A DNA stretch of 64,000 nucleotides, from positions 62,001 through 126,000 of the forward strand of contig VWPU01009673.1 in assembly GCA_013398955.1 (NCBI GenBank), read 5' to 3'. A model generated the notes under the pieces. That model ran no database searches. It saw only the letters and a list, made by a program, of their open reading frames with translations, and was not told the DNA's origin. Below are positions 62,161-64,000 of the stretch, in pieces. The DNA comes from Callaeas wilsoni. Its lineage: Eukaryota > Chordata > Aves > Passeriformes > Callaeidae. The position numbers were made by a program, and so were the translations under genes. Numbering within the stretch: the stretch's first letter is position 1; each line of letters starts with the position of its first letter.

Positions 62161-62749
62161 TGTCCTGGTTCAGGCTGGGATAGAGTTGATGTTCATCCTA
62201 GCAGCTGGTACAGTACTGTGGCTTGGATTTAGTATGAGAATAACATGGATAACACACTGATGTTGCTCAGTAGTGCCTACCCTAAATAAAGCACTTTTCA
62301 GTGTCCCAGGCTCTGCAGTGAGCAGGTGCACAAGAACCTGGGCGGGAGCATGGCTGAGATGGCTGAATTGAACTGGCCAAATGGCTATTCCATATCATAG
62401 AATGCCATGGTCAGTATAAACTGGGGAGGGTTACCCAAAGAGAGGGCAATCACTGTTTGGGAATGAGCTGCATATTGGTCAGTGAGTGGTGAGCAATTTT
62501 ATCATGCACAACTTGTCTGTCCTGGATTTTATTTCTTTCTGTTTTTTCCCCCCTCATGACTATCATTGGTTTTGTTATTATTATTTTATTTATTTATTTT
62601 ATTTAGTTTCTATTATTAAAATCTTCTTAGCTTAATCCATGAGGTTTTTTTCTCTTTTTCTGATTCTCCTCCCCATCCCACAGTGGGGAAGAGGGAATGA
62701 GTGAACATCTGTGTGGTACTTAGTTGCTGGATGGAGTTAAGTCATGACA
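62161..62749 (+). mobile_element. Solo LTR of the avian TGTCCTGGTT family (ERVL-like)
   Basis: It starts TGTCCTGGTTCAGGCTGGGA, the hallmark of a very common avian LTR family, continues with AGCTGGTACAGTACTGTGGC and GGATTTAGTATGAGAATAAC, and ends AAGTCATGACA. Flanking bases are GTAAA (62156-62160) and GTAAG (62750-62754), a 5-bp duplication with one mismatch. An AT-rich TTATTATTATTTTATTTATT stretch and a purine-rich GTGGGGAAGAGGG block near the end are part of the LTR. Confidence 0.93.
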
Positions 62750-62754
62750 GTAAG

Positions 62755-63135
62755 ATAGAACTCATCAGCCTTCTCTGAAGGCTCATCAGTGTGGGAAAGA
62801 TAGAATAGCAATACAATGAGGGAGCACTGATGTTCTTCCCTGAAGTGTTTTCCTAGGATATTTTAGGGTGATATCTGTGGCACAGTGACTCAGTTCATGA
62901 AGACCTCCAGGCTCCCAAAGCAGTAAGAATTCACCAGTCAACACTCCTCCTCAGATTTTGATCCTATTGTAGATTGCTGTGAACAATAGGGAAATATTTG
63001 GGGAAGAAGAACAGCAAAAGTTTGCGTTCTAGTTTTTTTGGTATTTCATATTGAGGGTGGATACCCACAGGGCTACATTATAGGCGTTCTGTATGTCAAT
63101 CATATTGAGCAAAATGACAGTGGTTTATATTAGTA
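62755..63135. other. Spacer between two solo LTRs
   Basis: About 380 bases of AT-rich DNA with no recognised feature. Confidence 0.5.
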
Positions 63136-63693
63136 TGCCGGGACGCTGGCCGGGCCAGGATAGCTGCAGCCTGTCCAGGCATGCCCAGCACAAAGGGAGA
63201 GCACGCTGTGGCACCTTTGGTACCTCGCTGACTAGCTGCCTCGCCTGTGCAGTGGAAGGCACGTAGCCTAGCGCACCTGGGGCTTATAGATAGCCCATGC
63301 GTGACCAGAAAATTAATGAGCGAGGTGGCCCTTTGGCCGGTATTCCAAGGGTTTATTGCAGAAACTCCCTTGAAGGGGAGCAGAAGCGAAGAGAGAGAGG
63401 TGGTAGGCCGAGTGGGCTTAAAAGGGATGCAGGGGAGGGGCCGGGGATGACATAGCAGTGACCTATAGGAAGAAGGGAAGGGCGGGACAGGTCTGGTTAC
63501 CTTTCCTTAGGAGATACAAGGGGTGTCTGTCCACTGTCAATCAGACAGACCGAGCCTATATCAGGTCACAGGAATTCAATGGGAGAAGCCATCCTCACAG
63601 AGGGGGATTTACCCTCTGGAGCCAGCCCACCAAACCTCTTTTTCTGGGCTCTGTGGCCCCCTGGGCATTACTGTGGTTGGTTCAGTCACCACA
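63136..63693 (-). mobile_element. Solo LTR, reverse orientation
   Basis: A GC-rich block that begins TGCCGGGACGCTGG and ends TTCAGTCACCACA on the + strand. The + strand word GGGTTTATTGCAG is AATAAA on the - strand (about 63349-63354), and CTTAAAAGGG gives a TTTTAAG TATA-like box on the - strand. Poly(A) signal and TATA in the right order set the - orientation. Flanks TTAGTA and ATAGTG agree at four of six bases, so the target duplication is weak and the ends are approximate. The family is not identified. Confidence 0.65.
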
Positions 63694-64000
63694 ATAGTGG
63701 TTGTGCAGAGATGTTTGTGTTAGCAAATTTGTCCCAAAGTTACAAGGTTATTTACTCTGAACTGTGGAGGTACGTTGAACCTAGAGCTGAATTTTCTGTG
63801 CTAGCAGGCTATTTATTTCTCCTTAAGAGTTTTAATTGGTTCAAGCAGTAGAAATGACCTTGCCAGAACAATGACTTGTTTTCAGATATTGTGAGAAGCA
63901 CACAGAAGATGCTGCTAACTGTTGCACTTCATTGGATAGTGCATCTGAATCTTGAAAGCTCAGAACTCATTGACTGTGAATCATAGAGGATGGCTCTTCC
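63694..64000. other. Right edge, no feature seen
   Basis: About 300 bases of AT-rich intergenic DNA, cut by the window end. Confidence 0.5.

Noticed and set aside
1..64000. tRNA, rRNA, CRISPR arrays, bacterial-type operons
   Set aside because: None seen on either strand. The window is vertebrate nuclear DNA, and the repeats present are retroelements and simple tandem repeats.

Overview
The window is nuclear DNA from a bird, probably a songbird. The reasons are the many CR1 LINE 3' ends (tails ending in ATTCTATGATTCTATGA-like sequence), avian-style solo LTRs that start TGTCCTGG or TGTCTTGG, and an avian form of a vertebrate amino-acid transporter gene. There is no bacterial or organellar gene content and no operon structure. 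One ambiguous base (N) lies at about 11298.

The only host gene I can support is SLC7A11 (xCT), the light chain of the cystine/glutamate exchanger system xc-. It lies on the + strand as six coding exons at 24423-24546, 25714-25817, 26287-26383, 29875-30024, 31748-31925 and 36852-36919. By human numbering these are exons 7-12, roughly residue 265 to the C-terminus. All six have GT/AG splice sites, keep one continuous frame and show no disabling change. I found none of the earlier exons, so bases 1-24422 are inferred to be the intron before exon 7.

Layout: 1-24422 is intron with CR1 tails and two related ~1 kb LTRs, each with a short target duplication (10743-11839 and 16451-17417). 24423-36919 is the exon block, with introns that carry a CR1 reverse-transcriptase remnant and a GC-rich patch. 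From 36920 there is a probable 3' UTR followed by a long AT-rich, gene-poor stretch with a few CR1 copies and possible conserved non-coding blocks. From 50561 to 63693 retroelements are dense: a 4.7 kb two-LTR endogenous retrovirus with a 6-bp target duplication, a decayed gag-like frame and no recognisable pol or env; then three solo LTRs, a CR1 copy and a CATGG microsatellite.

No tRNA, rRNA, CRISPR or other host gene was recognised. Long open frames outside the SLC7A11 exons are explained by repeats, low complexity or chance.
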